DNA of 64,000 nt from Callipepla californica brunnescens. Its lineage: Eukaryota > Chordata > Aves > Galliformes > Odontophoridae. This document shows positions 37,860 through 49,339 of this stretch, piece by piece. The translations under genes were made by a program, and so were the position numbers. Each line of letters starts with the position of its first letter. The stretch's first letter is position 1. The notes beneath the pieces are model-generated. The model did not search any database, was not told the origin of the DNA, and saw only the letters and a list, made by a program, of their open reading frames with translations. The stretch spans positions 806,001-870,000 of the forward strand of contig JALIRH010000110.1 in the NCBI GenBank assembly GCA_023055505.1, written 5' to 3'.

Positions 37860-38150
37860 GCGGCTAAAAATAAAACTAGAAATTAAATTGGGTAGCAGCA
37901 CGACAGAAGTGTCGGGCGGAGCGGGGCGGATCAGCGTGGGGTAAGGTTGGAAAAGTTGAGGGGGGGGGGGGGAAGTGGTGGGGGCAGAGGGGGGTTGCCG
38001 AGTCCAGCCGCCGCGTCACATCTACACATCTGAAGGAGGCGACTTCGGCCGGAGAAAGATCACTAACTGAAAAGAAAAGAATAATCAAGAGAATATAAAA
38101 CCTCGGATAAACGAATCCCCATGGATGGGAGGGGGAATCGAGCTGGCAGA
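37860..38150 (+). repeat. C-rich module, opposite orientation (left arm)
   Basis: Reverse complement of the modules at 30,961 and 31,976 (GGGTAGCAGCACGACAG, GGAGAAAGATCACTAAC). Confidence 0.85.
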
Positions 38151-38345
38151 CAAGTCTACCCCCCCCCCCCCAAAAAAAAAAAAAAAAAGGGAAAGAAAAA
38201 CCGGTCAAAAAATAAGAAGTAATATAATAAAGAGGAGGAAAGAAGAATCAGAAAGATGAAAACATTGTAATCTCAAGATTAATTTTACTTTTATTAAACG
38301 ATCATCCTCATTTAAAAACAAAACCAAACAAAACGCGCATTTATC
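38151..38345 (+). repeat. Poly-C/A plus AT module, forward copy 3 (left arm)
   Basis: AT module with a few private changes (AAGATGAAAACATTG). Confidence 0.83.
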
Positions 38346-38865
38346 CACCCCGCCCTGCGGCCCTCTAGGTGCCTCAGCGGACCGTTGGCCCTGTCAGAGC
38401 CGTGTAGACGTGGCCGAGCGCGGCAAGCCGCCACGGCGGCTATCTCTAGGCGCCTCATCGGACCGTTCTGCCCCATCGGAGCCGGGTAGACGTGGCCGGA
38501 CGCGGCAAGCCTCCCCGGCGACGCACTCTGGGCACTTCCGCCCAGAGCACCATGTCTGTCGGAGCCGGGTAGATGAGGCCGAGCGCGGCAAGACGCCCCG
38601 GCGGTGCCCTGTAGGCGCCTCAGCGGACTGTTCGTTCCGGTCAGAGCCGGGTAGACGTGGCCGAGGGCGGCAAGCCGCCCGGGCGGTGCCCTCTAGGCCC
38701 GTCAGCGGACCGTTCGGCTCTGTCAAAGCCTGGTAGACGTGGCTGGACGCAGCAAGCCGCCCCAGCAGCGCTCTCCCGGCGCCTCAGAGGACCGTTCTTC
38801 CCCTTCGGAGCCAGGTAGCCGTGGCCGAGCGCGGCATGCCGCCACGTCAGCGCCCTCTGGAATGA
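38346..38865 (+). repeat. 82-bp satellite, inner block (left arm)
   Basis: Six monomers; ends at GCGCCCTCTGGAATG, where YTHDC2-related sequence begins. Confidence 0.87.
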
Positions 38866-39368
38866 TAAAGGAGACGTGATTAGATAACGGCAAGTATCTT
38901 TAAACTTGTAACGTTCACGTTATTGAAGATGATCAATTAAAAAAAGGCATGCTTTTGGCTTTCGGTTGATAAACATTTTGCTAATATAATGGCATAGATT
39001 TGCATGTTATGCTGTGTGTTGCCTCCATGGAAAAAATACAGAACAAGATGACACGATGTGTTGACATAGAGGTACAGATTAAATTGCAGCCATTGAACAG
39101 CGCAGGATTGTGTACATCTTGCACAGAAACAGTTCCTGTTAGTAGCACCTGGATAGTACTTCTCACTGTGCTCTTGGAGCACACATTTGCAGTCATGCAC
39201 TTCGTGTGCCCTTACAGAATTTCTGTTGGACTGGTACCAACTTCTGGATTGAGTAAAATAGAATGCTATAGGTAAACTTGTGATTTGAAGTCACTATTTT
39301 TGTAACGGAAAGCAGTAGATCATTAAAGTGATTATAAAACTGTTCTGAAAATATTTTTCACCTTCTAG
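38866..39368 (+). other. Probable intron of the YTHDC2 relic
   Basis: AT-rich, no exon recognised; ends in a CTTCTAG acceptor. Confidence 0.5.
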
Positions 39369-39517
39369 AAGAAGAGCAGCCAAGTGCTCCTACTGAGTGG
39401 TGTTCTGATGGAGAAAACAGCAGCAACCCACAGTCAGGGAGAAAAAAATCTGTTGCAAGTGTATCTGAATGATATAATGTGCTGGGGAGCGGCGGTGAGA
39501 CGGTATTTGATGATCTG
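39369..39517 (+). pseudogene. YTHDC2: YTHDC2 exon relic 1, left arm
   Basis: 149 bp between a CTTCTAG acceptor and a GTAAGC donor. The translation resembles YTHDC2 between its helicase core and ankyrin repeats: EEEQPSAPTEWCSDGEN, then KKSVASVSE, stop, YNVLGSGGETVFDDL. The stop is TGA at 39470-39472. YTHDC2 is a 3'-5' RNA helicase with a YTH m6A-reading domain, needed for meiotic entry. This and the next two blocks are in order and spaced by introns, so the copy arose by DNA duplication or gametolog decay, not by retrotransposition. The family match is from memory of the vertebrate protein. Confidence 0.78.
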
Positions 39518-41028
39518 GTAAGCTTTTCCTTTGTTGGAAGAAATGTTCCAGATTTACGTAGTTAACCTTTAAAAAACTGTTTTCTAAAGATATTGGGAAA
39601 GGATGGTTTGAGACCATCTAAGAGTTCTGGGTGTGCACAAGTCTGTGGTGTCTGGTGAGGTTCATGTGAGGGTGTGGAGAGAGTAGTTGAAACCTGGCTT
39701 GCTGAGAAAGGCCACGGGAACCAGGTGCAGGACCAGCTGCAGTAGCTTGAGCAAAAACATGAAGGGGCACCATCCAATTACAGACAAGGGCACGGTAACC
39801 TTGCCGCAAAGTGAAGGTGGTAGGAGTAAATATTTAAGAAAGTAGTGACCAATGAAACTTCTGCTTAGCCACAAGAATGTATAACAGAAACTTCTGTGCA
39901 CTTATATCTTTAACCTATTAGGAGCTCAGGTTTTGCAATATGTATGAACTTCATTACCACTACTATAAATGTACACAGCCTTCTGATTGAAGTTGAGACC
40001 ATTTGATCATACTGATTGTGTCTTTGTCTCCCGTCGACTTCATTGGGGCCCGACAATTTTCTGCCGCGCTCCGACATGAGGGTACTGAGGAAACTGGGTG
40101 AGGAAATTGCTGTGCATCATCTTTGGCATGCCATGGCAGTCTTGTGAAGTTCTCAGTGATTCGGCCTTTTCTCTCGTGTGGGTAGTGATAGGACTAGAGG
40201 GAATGGCTTCAAGCTGCGCCAAGGGAGATTCAGGCTGGATGTTAGGAAACACTGCGACTCTGAAAGAGTGGTCGGGCACTGCCCTGTCCAGGGAGGGGCT
40301 GGAGGCACCGATACTGGAGGTGTTCAGGGTACGTTTGGACATTGTGTAGAGGGACATGGTTTGGTGAGAACTATTGGTGATGGGTGAGTGGTCAGACGTG
40401 ATGATCTTACAGGTCTTTTCCAACCTTGGTGATTCCATGACTGGACAAGAAGAAACATAACTCCCATTATTAAAACATTAAAGAAGAAAGATCTGTACAA
40501 CCACAGGCCACTCCTTTTCTGAGCCTGATAAGGTCATAGAGCATATCCTTCTGTGAACTGTTATAGCACATGGAAAACAGATTACTAGTGTCAGTCAGCA
40601 TGTATTCTCTGAGGGCCTGGGGGTGAAACATGGTTGTGTGAAGTGGATGGATTGGATATTCGGAATAGGGATTGTCTGGATTATTGAATTCAGATAGTTG
40701 CAGTCAGTGACTTGATCTTCAGGTGGGTCCAGTGATGAGTATTGACCCTCAGGGGCTTGGATTGGAGCTGGTATTATTTGTAACCATGTGTGTTGTTAAT
40801 GTGGAATGTGAGATGAAGTGCATTTCAGAAAGTTTGTGGGTGGCACAAAGCTGAGCGATGGAGTCGACATGCTCGAGTGAAGATACCATAAATGCATTAA
40901 CTGATAACTGAATTCTGTATTTCTAGTTGTTTAAAAACTAGATTTCTTAGTTCCTCATCTGTGAGAATGAAGACAAAAGAACATCCTGAAGAGATTCATC
41001 AATTTAATCCTGTTTTCTTTCTCCTCAG
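39518..41028 (+). other. YTHDC2 relic intron, with CR1 insertion
   Basis: Non-coding apart from the CR1 at 40,172-40,440; ends in a TCTCCTCAG acceptor. Confidence 0.6.
40172..40440 (+). mobile_element. CR1 LINE 3' end, left arm
   Basis: CR1 tail of a different subtype from those at 23 and 25 kb (GATAGGACTAGAGGGAATGG, ACAGGTCTTTTCCAACC), with one terminal unit (GATTCCATGA). Coding part broken. Confidence 0.9.
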
Positions 41029-41152
41029 GTTGAAAAAGGTTCAGGTTGTCTTGAACCATGGCTAATAAAAGATGGATTTTTGTCTGTCTAACATAACGAT
41101 ATCAATTCCTTTGCTCAGGTGTTCCATTTCATTTTAACCGAAAACGTCAGCG
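41029..41152 (+). pseudogene. YTHDC2: YTHDC2 exon relic 2, left arm
   Basis: 124 bp with intact TCTCCTCAG acceptor and GTAAGT donor. Reads EKGSGCLEPWLIKDGF...stop...INSFAQVFHFILTENVS, matching the YTHDC2 segment that leads into the ankyrin repeats. TAA at 41089-41091 breaks the frame. Confidence 0.85.
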
Positions 41153-41493
41153 GTAAGTTGCTTTTGTTCATCTTGTTAAATAAGGAAAAAATAAATGACA
41201 AAGTGATTTTTCTATGACTTTATATCTTTTTTTAAGTGTTAATTTTTGTTTCTTATCTTTCCCTTTTTGAACAATGAGTATGTGGAATAGTTAACGAATG
41301 GAGTACTTGTTCCTTTCTCATTTGGAAGTATTGACAAGGAGGTTGATGCTGTTTGACAGACATTACGTTCATGTGAACTGACTGGTAGATGAAGAAACAA
41401 AATTTTGTTGGTGAAGATTTTGAAAGTCATATTTGTGTTTTGTTTAGATGAAAAAAATGCGTAATGTTTTGGCCCATGTGTTTTGCTTCTCCG

Positions 41494-41695
41494 TTGATTA
41501 TAGGCATAGTGAAACCAGTGCAGCTGCACTAATGACTGCGTCAGGGAGAGGCTTTACAAGTGAAGTAGAGCAACTGATCAGTGTGGGAGCAAGCATCTAC
41601 TGCAGATCATCCGATGGCTGCTAAAAGGAAAAGCAGATTTTGAGAAACTTACTTCCAAGTATAAAAATGAGAACTTGGGAGATGTAGCAGAATTT
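41494..41695 (+). pseudogene. YTHDC2: YTHDC2 exon relic 3, left arm
   Basis: Begins with codons for VDYRHSETSA and continues ALMTASGRGFTSEVEQLISV, the first ankyrin repeat of YTHDC2. A small deletion then shifts the frame; WAK and ETY, separated by a stop, can still be picked out in another frame. The acceptor dinucleotide reads CG instead of AG (41492-41493). Three independent lesions across the three exons make it a pseudogene. Confidence 0.85.
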
Positions 41696-43275
41696 TTAAT
41701 TTACTGATTTATCAGAATGCTGCAGGTGGTAGCAAGTTTTAATAGTCAAAGTAATTTAGAATACGTTTCATCAGATTGCTTTCCATGAATTCTACATTAA
41801 TTCTCAGGCAGTCTTAAGAATGGGTTGTATGCTTCTACTTTCAAGGGAGCTGATGTAATGTATGATTAGGAAAAGATGAGGATCCTTCTTGATAGATTTA
41901 ATTAGACTATAAATGCTTGATTATTCCAATCTATATGACAGTGAACTGTGCAGACTTTTAAATGATATAGTGCGGGGTGAAGGTCTTTGCAATGTGTGGC
42001 TGCAGGTATGTCATAGCGTGTATCAAAATCTAAACATTCATATCTAAACGTTCAGATTTTTGTGACCTTGAATTTATCTTGGGAAAAGAGGAAGCTACTG
42101 TAAACTATAGTATGTAGTGTGGAAGGGTAAGAGTTAGGATTCCAGGTGTCTGTTATTTGAAGAATCTGAGAGGTAATGCAGTTTGAAAGGAAAACAGAAT
42201 GATTTGCTTTGTGAAGAGAATGGTTCTTGTATTAAAAAGCTCAGCATCCTTAACATGTGTAGGAGAAAAACGTCTGGGGCATGAATTCTCAGGATGATTT
42301 AAAGGAGTTAAGAAAAGAACACCTTAAAAAGGCACGGCTTAGGTGTGTGCATTGATTTCTGTTTTTTGAAGGAATGGTGCATTCTTCTACTCCTTCCTCT
42401 CTGTGTGTTTGCATGTACTGCTGTGAAGAGGTAGTGTTCATATGTGGTAAAGATTTGCAGCCATTTAAAAATCATGCAGCTATTTATTACGTGTTTTTGC
42501 ATTTGGGAAGATGGAGATCTAGCAGTAATGGCCCTACTTAAATGGTAATGATAGAACGTGATAGAACACAAGCTGTCATCTTGCATGAGGTGCTGACCTT
42601 ACATATCTTTTGAAGAGATAAATAGTAAAGACTGTTACGCAGTTCTGTCAGGGTGGCTTTAGACTGGGCTAAGCACTTTGGACAGACAGAGGTGTTGACC
42701 TGTTGGAATCTTACGGGTAAGCTGTGACTGATTTGCTAAAGCAGTTGTTTAGCGTGCTATGTGGACATCTGTATCTTGTCACCTTTTAATCAGGATGATT
42801 TTTAGTTGGAACATTTTGGAAGTGTATTTAAAAAGTATATATAAGTTCAGCATAATAGTGATTTTTTTTCTATGCAGCTCCTATGATAAATGTGGTGTAC
42901 AAACTTTTTTTTTATCATTAGCCTTTGTTGCCCTATGTCATTGTAGTTGGAATTTCTGTATCTAGTCAAGATGTGGTCATGGTAACTTACATAAATACAT
43001 AGGTCACTCTGAAAGAAAGGGCTCTTACTTATTTCTGTGGAATAGAAATAGGAATGTGGAATAGAGATAGGAAGAGCTCAAAAACACTCTGATAGAGCAA
43101 GTTCTTAGCTACAAAAACACTATTTTTTCTGCATATTAACCATTATTGTCCGACTCATGTGAATAAGCTGATCAAGAAACTCCTTTTCTTGAGGTGTGGC
43201 AGCTGTGAATGGTTGTCCAGAACCTGGCTCTTTTTTTATTTATTTTTTTTACATCACTGCAGCCACTGTTGAAAT
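41696..43275 (+). other. Probable YTHDC2 relic intron or flank
   Basis: AT-rich; no further exon recognised. Confidence 0.45.
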
Positions 43276-43842
43276 TGTCATGGTTTTATGATTTTTGGTA
43301 CCGGTATCCCACATCATAACATCATGTATTGCATTAAGAGTTAAAGAGCTAATACTCCAGCTTCATAAATCATTGATAATTCCAGGTACACCTGCCTCAG
43401 AAGAGAAGAAGCACTACATTCCCCAGAGGACTTTGCGATGCTTTGTATTTTTACGTGTTTTCCGCTCAGAGGGAACAGATAAAAACTCTCTGCGGTCATG
43501 GGACACTCTCTTTCCTTCGGGATCGACTCAGCAGTGGGTGCTAGCTGCCGTATCGCCTTCAGCGTTAGCGTAAGGCCTTCGGTTTATCGGACACTCTCTC
43601 TTGCTCATTTTATTTGATTTATTAGCCTCAATTCCAATTATATTGTATTATATTGTGTTATTTCACTTTCTGATATCTTATTTAGTAAATTAGCTTTCCT
43701 CCTCAGATTGTTGCCGCTGTTTTGTTTCTAGGCCCATCTCCCTTTTCCCTTTTTCCTTCCCCTTTCCTGGGGTGTGGGTCCGTGGGTCCCCCGCACCAAT
43801 CGTCACGGAACTGGGCCGATCCATCCCGGTAAACCGTTGACA
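43276..43842 (+). promoter_or_regulatory. Provirus 2 5' LTR (left arm)
   Basis: TG...CA, 567 bp, TATA-like AGATAAAAAC near 43,477. Confidence 0.92.
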
Positions 43843-43848
43843 TTTTTT

Positions 43849-43866
43849 TGGCGCCCAACGTGGGGC
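43849..43866 (+). other. Primer binding site, perfect tRNA-Lys(1,2) match
   Basis: TGGCGCCCAACGTGGGGC, seven bases after the LTR end. Confidence 0.9.
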
Positions 43867-43993
43867 AAACGAGCTGCCTTAGCTGGGCAGAGACATACTT
43901 TTAGAGTGAATCTCTGTCTCTTGCTAGCAAGATTATCTGTACTGCAGGTGCTGTACGGCAAAACATGACCTTGAAGTCTGGGCGTACTGCCAG

Positions 43994-44668
43994 TTGTTCT
44001 GGGATATTTGTAAACTTTTTTGGGTGCTGTTAACTTGTTATAGTAAAGAAGAAAAAATGCTCTCTCTTTTTAAACTGCTCTTAAAGGGGCTGCATTTCAT
44101 TGCTTTTTCCCTTTTAATGCTCAAAACGTACTGGGACCTTTTCCCTGAGCACCTGCAACATCCTGAGAACTTGAGCAGATATTTGAGACAGGGATGCTGC
44201 GGCTCAGACAGATCTGAGGAGGCCCAAATTATTTGGGGTCTGGCTTATGCCAATCGGACCTTATTCAATACTATCCCAGAGAGGCACAGAGTTTCTGAAA
44301 TAGAGCGAGAGAGTCTCCGAGCCGAGAGGGATAGTGTCCAGATCCAGAAAGAGAGTCTTTTAGCTGACAATCAAACTCTCCTGACCAATTTAGACAGCCT
44401 CCAGTCTGATCAAGACACCCTCCAGACCAAGCAAGTCGCTTTTCAGTTCAAGAAAGATGCCCTCCAGCCTGAAAGAGATGCCCTCCAGTCCAAACTCAAC
44501 AACCCTCAGTCTCAACAAGATGGTCTCCAGTTTGTGCAACAAGATGGTATCCAATCTGAGCAAGATGCCCTCCAACCTGAAAGAGACACTCTCCAGTCTG
44601 AGCGAGACATCCTCCTGTCTGAACGGTACTCCTTCAGAACTGAGCGAGGTACCTACCAGCCACAATAG
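43994..44668 (+). CDS. Provirus 2 gag-like gene with heptad repeats
   Basis: 224 codons; by comparison with provirus 1 the likely start is Met 22 (44057). Residues 22-47 form a hydrophobic N-terminus like that of provirus 1. The region holding the 95-116 helix of provirus 1 is absent. From residue 100 to 217 the protein is about fifteen 7-residue units of the type LQSERD, encoded by 21-bp repeats, predicting one long coiled coil. No capsid-like part remains. The frame ends at TAG 44666-44668 and pol lies in another phase. It may be a deleted Gag or a structural variant. The palindrome boundary (44535) falls in this repeat. Confidence 0.75.
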   Translation: MFWDICKLFWVLLTCYSKEEKMLSLFKLLLKGLHFIAFSLLMLKTYWDLFPEHLQHPENLSRYLRQGCCGSDRSEEAQIIWGLAYANRTLFNTIPERHRVSEIERESLRAERDSVQIQKESLLADNQTLLTNLDSLQSDQDTLQTKQVAFQFKKDALQPERDALQSKLNNPQSQQDGLQFVQQDGIQSEQDALQPERDTLQSERDILLSERYSFRTERGTYQPQ

Positions 44669-44699
44669 CCCGTGCCCCCCAGCCAAGGGGGGGGAAAGG

Positions 44700-47600
44700 G
44701 ATAATAGAGTGTACTGGACTGTGTGGATTCGATGGCCTGGCACATCAGAACCACAAAAATATAAGGCATTGGTGGACACTGGTGCACAGTGCACTCTAAT
44801 GCCCTCAAGTCACCAAGGGACAGAATTAATCAGTATTTCTGGGGTGACTGGGGGTTCCCAAGAACTGACCAAGTTGGAGGCTGAAATAAGCCTAACTGGT
44901 AAAGACTAGCAAAAACATTCTATTGTGACTGGCCCAGGGGCTCCATGTATACTTGGTATTGATTACCTCAAAAGGGGATATTTTAAGGATCCCAAAGGGT
45001 ATCGATGGGCTTTTGGAATAGCTGCTGTGGACGCAGATAACATTAAGCAGCTGTCTGCTTTGCCTGGCCTATCAGAAGATCCGTCTGTTGTAGTGTTGCT
45101 ACAAGTAGAGGAGCAACAGGTACTGATTGCTACAAAAACGGTGCACAGACGGCAGTACCACACCAACAGGGATTCCTTGCTCCCCATTCATAACCTGATT
45201 CATCAGCTAGAGAGCCAGGGAGTGATCAGCAAAACTCACTCCCCGTTTAAGAGCCCCATATGGCCAGTGCATAAAGCCAGTGGAGAATGGAGGCTGACGG
45301 TAGATTATCGTGGCCTCAATGAAGTCACACCCCCACTGAGTGCTGCTGTGCCAGACATGCTTCAACTCCAGTATGAACTGGAGTCAAAAGCAGCCGAGTG
45401 GTATGCCACCATTGACATTGCCAATGCCTTCTTTTCAATTCCTCTGGCCACAGAATGCAGGCCGCAGTTTGCTTTCACCAGGAGGGGCGTTCAGTACACC
45501 TGGAACCGTTTGCCCCAGGGGTGGAAGCACAGCCCAACCATTTGCCATGGGTTGATCCAAACTGCATTGGAAAAGGGCGGTGCTCCTGAGCACTTACAAT
45601 ACATTGATGACATCATTGTGTGGGACAATACAGCAGGGGAAGTTTTCGAGAGAGAATAATTCAGATCCTCCTGCGAGCAGGCTTCGCTATTAAGCAAAGC
45701 AAAGTGAAAGGGCCTGCACAGGAAATTCAGTTCCTAGGAATAAAGTGGCAAGATGGACGTCGTCACATCCTAACAGATGTGATTGACAAAATTACTGCCA
45801 TGTCTCCACCCACCAGTTAGACAGAGACCCAAGCTTTTCTGGGTGTAGTGGGATTTTGGAGACTGCATGTTCCAAACTACAGCCTCATTGTCAGCCCTCT
45901 CTTTCGGGTAACGCGGAAGAAGAATGATTTTGTGTGGGGTCCTGAGCAGCAGCAGGCTTTTGAGCAAATTAAGCAGGAGATAGCCCGTGCCGTGGCCCTG
46001 GGGCCAGTGCGGACGGGACAGGATGTAAAGAACATCCTCTACACTGCTGCTGGAAAGGAAGGTCCCACTTGGAGTTTGTGGCAAAGAGCTTCTGGAGAGA
46101 CCCGAGGCCGACCCCTTGGTTTCTGGAGTCGAGCATACAGGGGGTCTGAGGAGCGCTACACTCCAACTGAGAAGGAAATCTTAGCCGCGTATGAGGGGGT
46201 TCGAGCTGCTTCCGAAGTAATCGGTACTGAAGCACAGCTCCTTCTGGCACCTCGACTGCCAGTGCTGAACTGGATGTTCAAAGGAAAGGTTCCCTCCACC
46301 CATCATGCTACTGATGCCACCTGGAGTAAGTGGATTGCGCTGATTACACAGCGAGCTCAGATGGGGAACCTCAGTCATCCAGGAATCCTAGAATTGATCA
46401 TGGACTGACCTGAAGGTAAGAAGTTTGGAACAACACCAGCAGAGGAGGTATCATGTGCTAAAGAAGGCCCACCATATAATGAACTACCAGACAATGAAAA
46501 GAGATATGCCCTGTTCACAGATGGATCATGTCATATTGTGGGAAAGCACCGCAGATGGAAATCTGCAGTGTGGAGCCCCACACGACAAGTTGCAGAGGCC
46601 ACTGAAGGATAAGGAGAGTCAAGCCAATTTGCAGAGGTACAGGCTGTCCAACTGGCCTTAGATATTGCTGAACGTGAGAGGTGGCCAGTGCTTTATCTTT
46701 ACACTGACTCATGGATGGTGGCAAATGCCTTATGGGGGTGGTTGCAGCAGTGGGAACAAAATGGTTGGCAACGGAGGGGTAAACCTATTTGGGCTGCTGA
46801 ACTGTGGAAAGATATTGCTGCCCGAGTAAAGAATATGGTTGTAAAGGTGCGCCATGTAGATGCTCATGTTCCTAAGAGCCGGGCAACTGAAGAACAACAG
46901 AATAACCATCAGGTAGATAAAGCTGCCAAAGTTAAGATGGCTCAAGTAGACCTGGACTGGCAACACAAAAGTGAATTATTTTTAGCTCGATGGGCCCATG
47001 AGACCTCGGGCCATCAAGGAAGAGATGCAACATATAAGTGGGCTAGAGACCGAGGGCTGGACTTAACTGTGGACGCTATTGCACAGGTTATCCATGACTG
47101 TGATACTTGCGCCACAATTAAACAAGCCAAGAGGATGAAACCTCTTTGGGGGGAAGGGCGATGGCAAAGGTATAAATATGGGGAGGCGTGGCAGGTAGAT
47201 TATATCACCTCGCCATGAACTCGCAGTGGTAAGCGTTATGTGCTCACCATGGTGGAAGCAACCACTGGGTGGCTTGAAACATATGCAGCACCCCAAAACT
47301 GCCCAACTGCCCAAAACACCATTCTAGGTCTGGAGAAGCAAGTCCTATGGCGACATGGCTCTCCAGAAATAATTGAGTCTGATAATGGGACTCATTTCAA
47401 AAATTCTCTTGTAAGTAATTGGGCCAAAGATCATGGCATTGAATGGATTTATCATATCCCCTATCATGCACCAGCTTCTGGTAAGATTGAAAGATACAAT
47501 GGTTTGCTAAAAACCATGTTGAAAGCAATGGGTGGCGGAACATTTAAGCACTGGGAGAAGCATTTGGCCGAAACCACCTGGTTGGTCAACACCCGAGGAT

Positions 47601-47782
47601 CCATCAATCGTGATGGTCCTGCCCAATCCAGCTCCCTACCTACTGTAGAGGGAGATAAGGTCCCTGTAGTACATGTAAAGAACATGTTGGGCAAAGCAGT
47701 TTGGGTACTTCCAGCTTCTGGAAAGGGCAAACCTCTCCGTGAACTGTCTTTGCTCAGGGACCTGGGTCCACTTGGTGGGTGA
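44700..47782 (+). pseudogene. Provirus 2 pro-pol, multiply broken
   Basis: Protease DTG at 44775-44783 and RT YIDD at 45600-45611 are kept. Breaks: TAG at 44907; a small deletion near 45,640-45,655 that shifts the frame (stop at 45657); TAG at 45818; TGA at 46406; TAA at 46610; TGA at 47216; and loss of one base near 47,743 leading to an early stop at 47780. The stops at 46406 and 46610 coincide with those in provirus 1. RNase H and integrase regions are otherwise recognisable, including the integrase SDNG and IERYNG boxes. Confidence 0.9.
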
Positions 47783-47964
47783 TGCAGAAGAACGGGGATG
47801 TTCAGTGTGTACCACAAGGGAATTTGATGTTGGGGGAGTGCAGTCAGTAATTAAATGTATATACTTGTATATATATGTTGTGTGTGTGTATATCTAATGC
47901 ATGTTAATCATTGTTCTTCTGTATGTATCAAGCGTGATGTAACAATGTGGAATAAGGGGTGGAA

Positions 47965-48514
47965 TGTCATGGTTTTATGATTTTTGGTACCGGTATTCCA
48001 CATCATAACATCATGTATTGCATTAAGAGTTAAAGAGCTAATACTCCAGCTCCATAGATCATTGATAATTCCAGGTATACCTGTCTCAGAAGAGAAGAAG
48101 CACTACATTCCCCAGAGGACTTTGCGATGCTTTGTATTTTTACGTGTTTTCCGCTCAGAGGGAACAGATAAAAACCCTCAGCGGTCACGGGACACTCTCT
48201 TTCCTTTGGGATCGACTCAGCAGTGGGTGCTAGCTGCTGTATCGCCTTCAGCGTTAGCGTAAGGCCTTCGGTTTATCGGACACTCTCTCTTGCTCATTTT
48301 ATTTGATTCATTAGCCTCAATTCCAATTATATTGTATTATATTGTTATTTTGCTTTCTGATATCTTATTCAGTAAATTAGCTTTCCTCCTCAGATTGTTG
48401 CCGCTGTTTTGTTTCTAGGCCCATCTCCCTTTTCCCTTCCCCTTTCCTGGGGCGTGGGTCCCCCGCACCGATCGTCACGGAACCGGGCCGATCCAGCCCG
48501 GTAAACCATTGACA
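47965..48514 (+). promoter_or_regulatory. Provirus 2 3' LTR
   Basis: 550 bp, preceded by AAGGGGTGGAA. It differs from the 5' LTR by scattered substitutions and short deletions in the T/C-rich end. It is the only LTR in the spacer. Confidence 0.92.
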
Positions 48515-48731
48515 CCCAACTAGAACTGAACTTGGCCACTAAGGTGAAAGACAACAATAAACTGAGCAGGGTTTGTGGTTGTCCAGGTGTTTTTCCGCAG
48601 GCTATGCGAGGTACTTCCACAGCATGCTGCGTCCTTGTCATGCTGAGTATTCCATCTGATTTGGGAATTGACTTTAAAGAGCAGCAGCCTGATTTACCCC
48701 AGATGGTAATCAACCACCAACCAGAGGGTCA

Positions 48732-48897
48732 GGTTTAGGGGTAAGGGTTAGAGTTGGGATTAAGGTAAGAGTTAGGGCTAGGGTTAGCACTGGGGATGAG
48801 AGTTAGAGTAGGAAGGAGTGCTAGGACGTGAGTTAGTGTTAGAGATAGGGTTGTGATAAGGGTTAGCATTTAGGGGGAAGTGTTAGGGATTAGGTTT
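48732..48897 (+). repeat. Degenerate telomere-like (TTAGGG) tract
   Basis: Repeated GTTAGGG, GGGTTAG and GTTAGAG variants over 165 bp, G-rich strand on plus. Too diverged for a functional telomere; an interstitial remnant. Confidence 0.75.
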
Positions 48898-49339
48898 GGA
48901 AGCTAAACAATGCCAACTTCCTCAATCTGTGATCAAAAGAGCGGTGCTCCAGCCCTGTCAATCATAGAGAGAAGAAACAAGACAAAGGGCGCCATCAGAG
49001 GAAACAGCCAGAGTCAGGACATACACCAGTATGGTTAACTATGCACGCTCTGTTTATTACTCAGACAGCCTCCTTTTTACAGCACTTAGGACAGGGGCAT
49101 ATAGAAAATAGCGCACAATCACTGGCAGAAAGCCTCGAGAAAAACAACTCTAAAAAACACTCCCAGTGGTTAACAGTGCTGCAAAACACATCCCGGAGGA
49201 GGTAACTTTTTGATTGTGATATCGTACTAGTTCTGCAAAGTCTCTGCTGAAGGTCAGCTCCATGAGTCATTCCAAGCCATGCACTCTTCCTCCAAATAGG
49301 GTCTGCAATCCCACAGTTTACTTGAACTTGTTTTCCTTT

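Larger units (their letters stand above)
43276..48514 (+). mobile_element. ERV-L-like provirus 2, spanning left arm and spacer
   Basis: LTR 43276-43842, primer site, gag-like gene, pro-pol, LTR 47965-48514; no env. It belongs to the same superfamily as provirus 1 but its LTR is a different subfamily. Its two LTRs differ more than those of provirus 1. The 5-bp flanks do not match (GAAAT before, CCCAA after), unlike provirus 1. Only the first 1,260 bp are present in the right arm. Coding is heavily broken in pol. Confidence 0.92.
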
